Assembly: GCA_038222225.1 (NCBI GenBank)
Contig: JBBRHV010000005.1
Coordinates: 1 to 64,000, forward strand
DNA: 64,000 nt
DNA from: JAKLFA01 sp038222225
GTDB taxonomy: Bacteria > Omnitrophota > Gorgyraeia > Zapsychrales > JANLHA01
Direction of reading: 5' to 3'
Of this stretch, positions 63,823 through 64,000 are shown in pieces. Position 1 is the stretch's first letter. Each line of letters starts with the position of its first letter. A program made the position numbers and the translations under genes. A model generated the notes under the pieces. It worked only from the letters and a program-made list of their open reading frames with translations. It was not told where the DNA came from and made no database searches.

Positions 63823-64000
63823 ATGAATACGCGTTTAAGACAGGGTGTGAGCATCGGCCTGATTGTTTTTTTTGTAGCGTCTTCTATTCTTTGCTGCTGC
63901 TTTTCAAAGAGCTCGCAGGCTTTTGAGCAAAGTGCTAATTCAAGCTTTTCGATTTTTCAGAACAATCAAGAAAGCCATTCGTGCTGTCAGCAAAGGGCCC
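63823..64000 (+). CDS. Cysteine-rich secreted or membrane protein (partial, cut by window end)
   Basis: 59 codons are visible with no stop before the window ends. The N-terminus MNTRLRQGVSIGLIVFFVASSILCCCFSK is a signal peptide or membrane anchor with three consecutive cysteines, one possibly lipidated. The visible mature part ends with ESHSCCQQR, a His-Cys-Cys motif suited to copper binding. It starts 1 bp after the csoR stop, so it is probably in the same copper-responsive unit. No family is firmly recognised. Confidence 0.6.
   Translation, partial: MNTRLRQGVSIGLIVFFVASSILCCCFSKSSQAFEQSANSSFSIFQNNQESHSCCQQRA

Overview
This window carries the chromosomal replication origin of an uncultivated-type, Gram-negative-like (diderm) bacterium. 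YidC has the large periplasmic domain of diderms, GyrB has the Gram-negative-type C-terminal insertion, and there is a predicted beta-barrel outer-membrane protein and a short lipoprotein. The mix (RNase Y and YmdB, both GluRS and GlnRS, Rex, a NAD-linked Hox hydrogenase, a siroheme/sulfate operon, and many pared-down proteins) would fit a PVC-related lineage such as Omnitrophota. That placement is inference only and has not been tested phylogenetically.

Layout. The window is split at about 8.57-8.90 kb: every gene to the left is on the minus strand and every gene to the right is on the plus strand. The left arm (1-8567) has an IS200-type transposase with hairpin ends, tRNA-Glu, gyrA, gyrB, a DciA-like gene, dnaN and dnaA. 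The dnaA-rpmH gap has DnaA-box-like sites and divergent promoters, and an exact DnaA box lies between dnaA and dnaN. To the right come rpmH, yidD, yidC and a Jag N-terminal fragment, then two parS-type palindromes with parA-parB. After these are yicC, gmk, rpoZ and coaC, a tRNA-Cys/Leu/Val cluster, thrS, infC (AUU start), rpmI, rplT, trkA, trkH, pheS and pheT. Next are a probable 6S RNA, rarA, 5-formyl-THF cyclo-ligase, rny, ymdB, a PilZ protein, gltX, a small lipoprotein, tRNA-Gln and glnS, and a CBS-domain cation/proton antiporter.

Hydrogen module (36.1-48.4 kb): rex, hypA, hypB, hoxF (NuoE-NuoF fusion), hoxU, hoxY, hoxH, maturation protease, single-domain response regulator, hypF, hypC, hypD, hypE. 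This is a group 3d-like NAD-coupled [NiFe] hydrogenase with its cofactor assembly genes. Near-identical Rex-type operators lie just downstream of the predicted promoters of rex and of hoxF, so the NADH/NAD+ ratio probably controls the module.

Sulfur module (48.4-62.5 kb): a CymR-like Rrf2 regulator, a DUF2061 protein, APS reductase, CysD, CysN with a degenerate APS-kinase tail, then siroheme synthesis (precorrin-2 dehydrogenase/ferrochelatase, HemA, HemC, CobA-HemD fusion, HemB), siroheme sulfite reductase, a TPR-flavin-ferredoxin fusion oxidoreductase, and HemL. The genes are close-packed and all on one strand. Together they cover sulfate to sulfide plus the route from glutamyl-tRNA to siroheme. 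HemA lacks the C-terminal dimerisation domain, and HemC lacks domain 3 with the dipyrromethane-cofactor cysteine. The window ends with an outer-membrane-type protein, a CsoR-type copper repressor and a cut-off cysteine-rich secreted protein.

A recurring theme is domain loss in housekeeping proteins: Jag without KH/R3H, CoaC without CoaB, ThrRS without TGS, GluRS without the zinc-region insert, short HemA and HemC. rnpA is also missing from its usual place.
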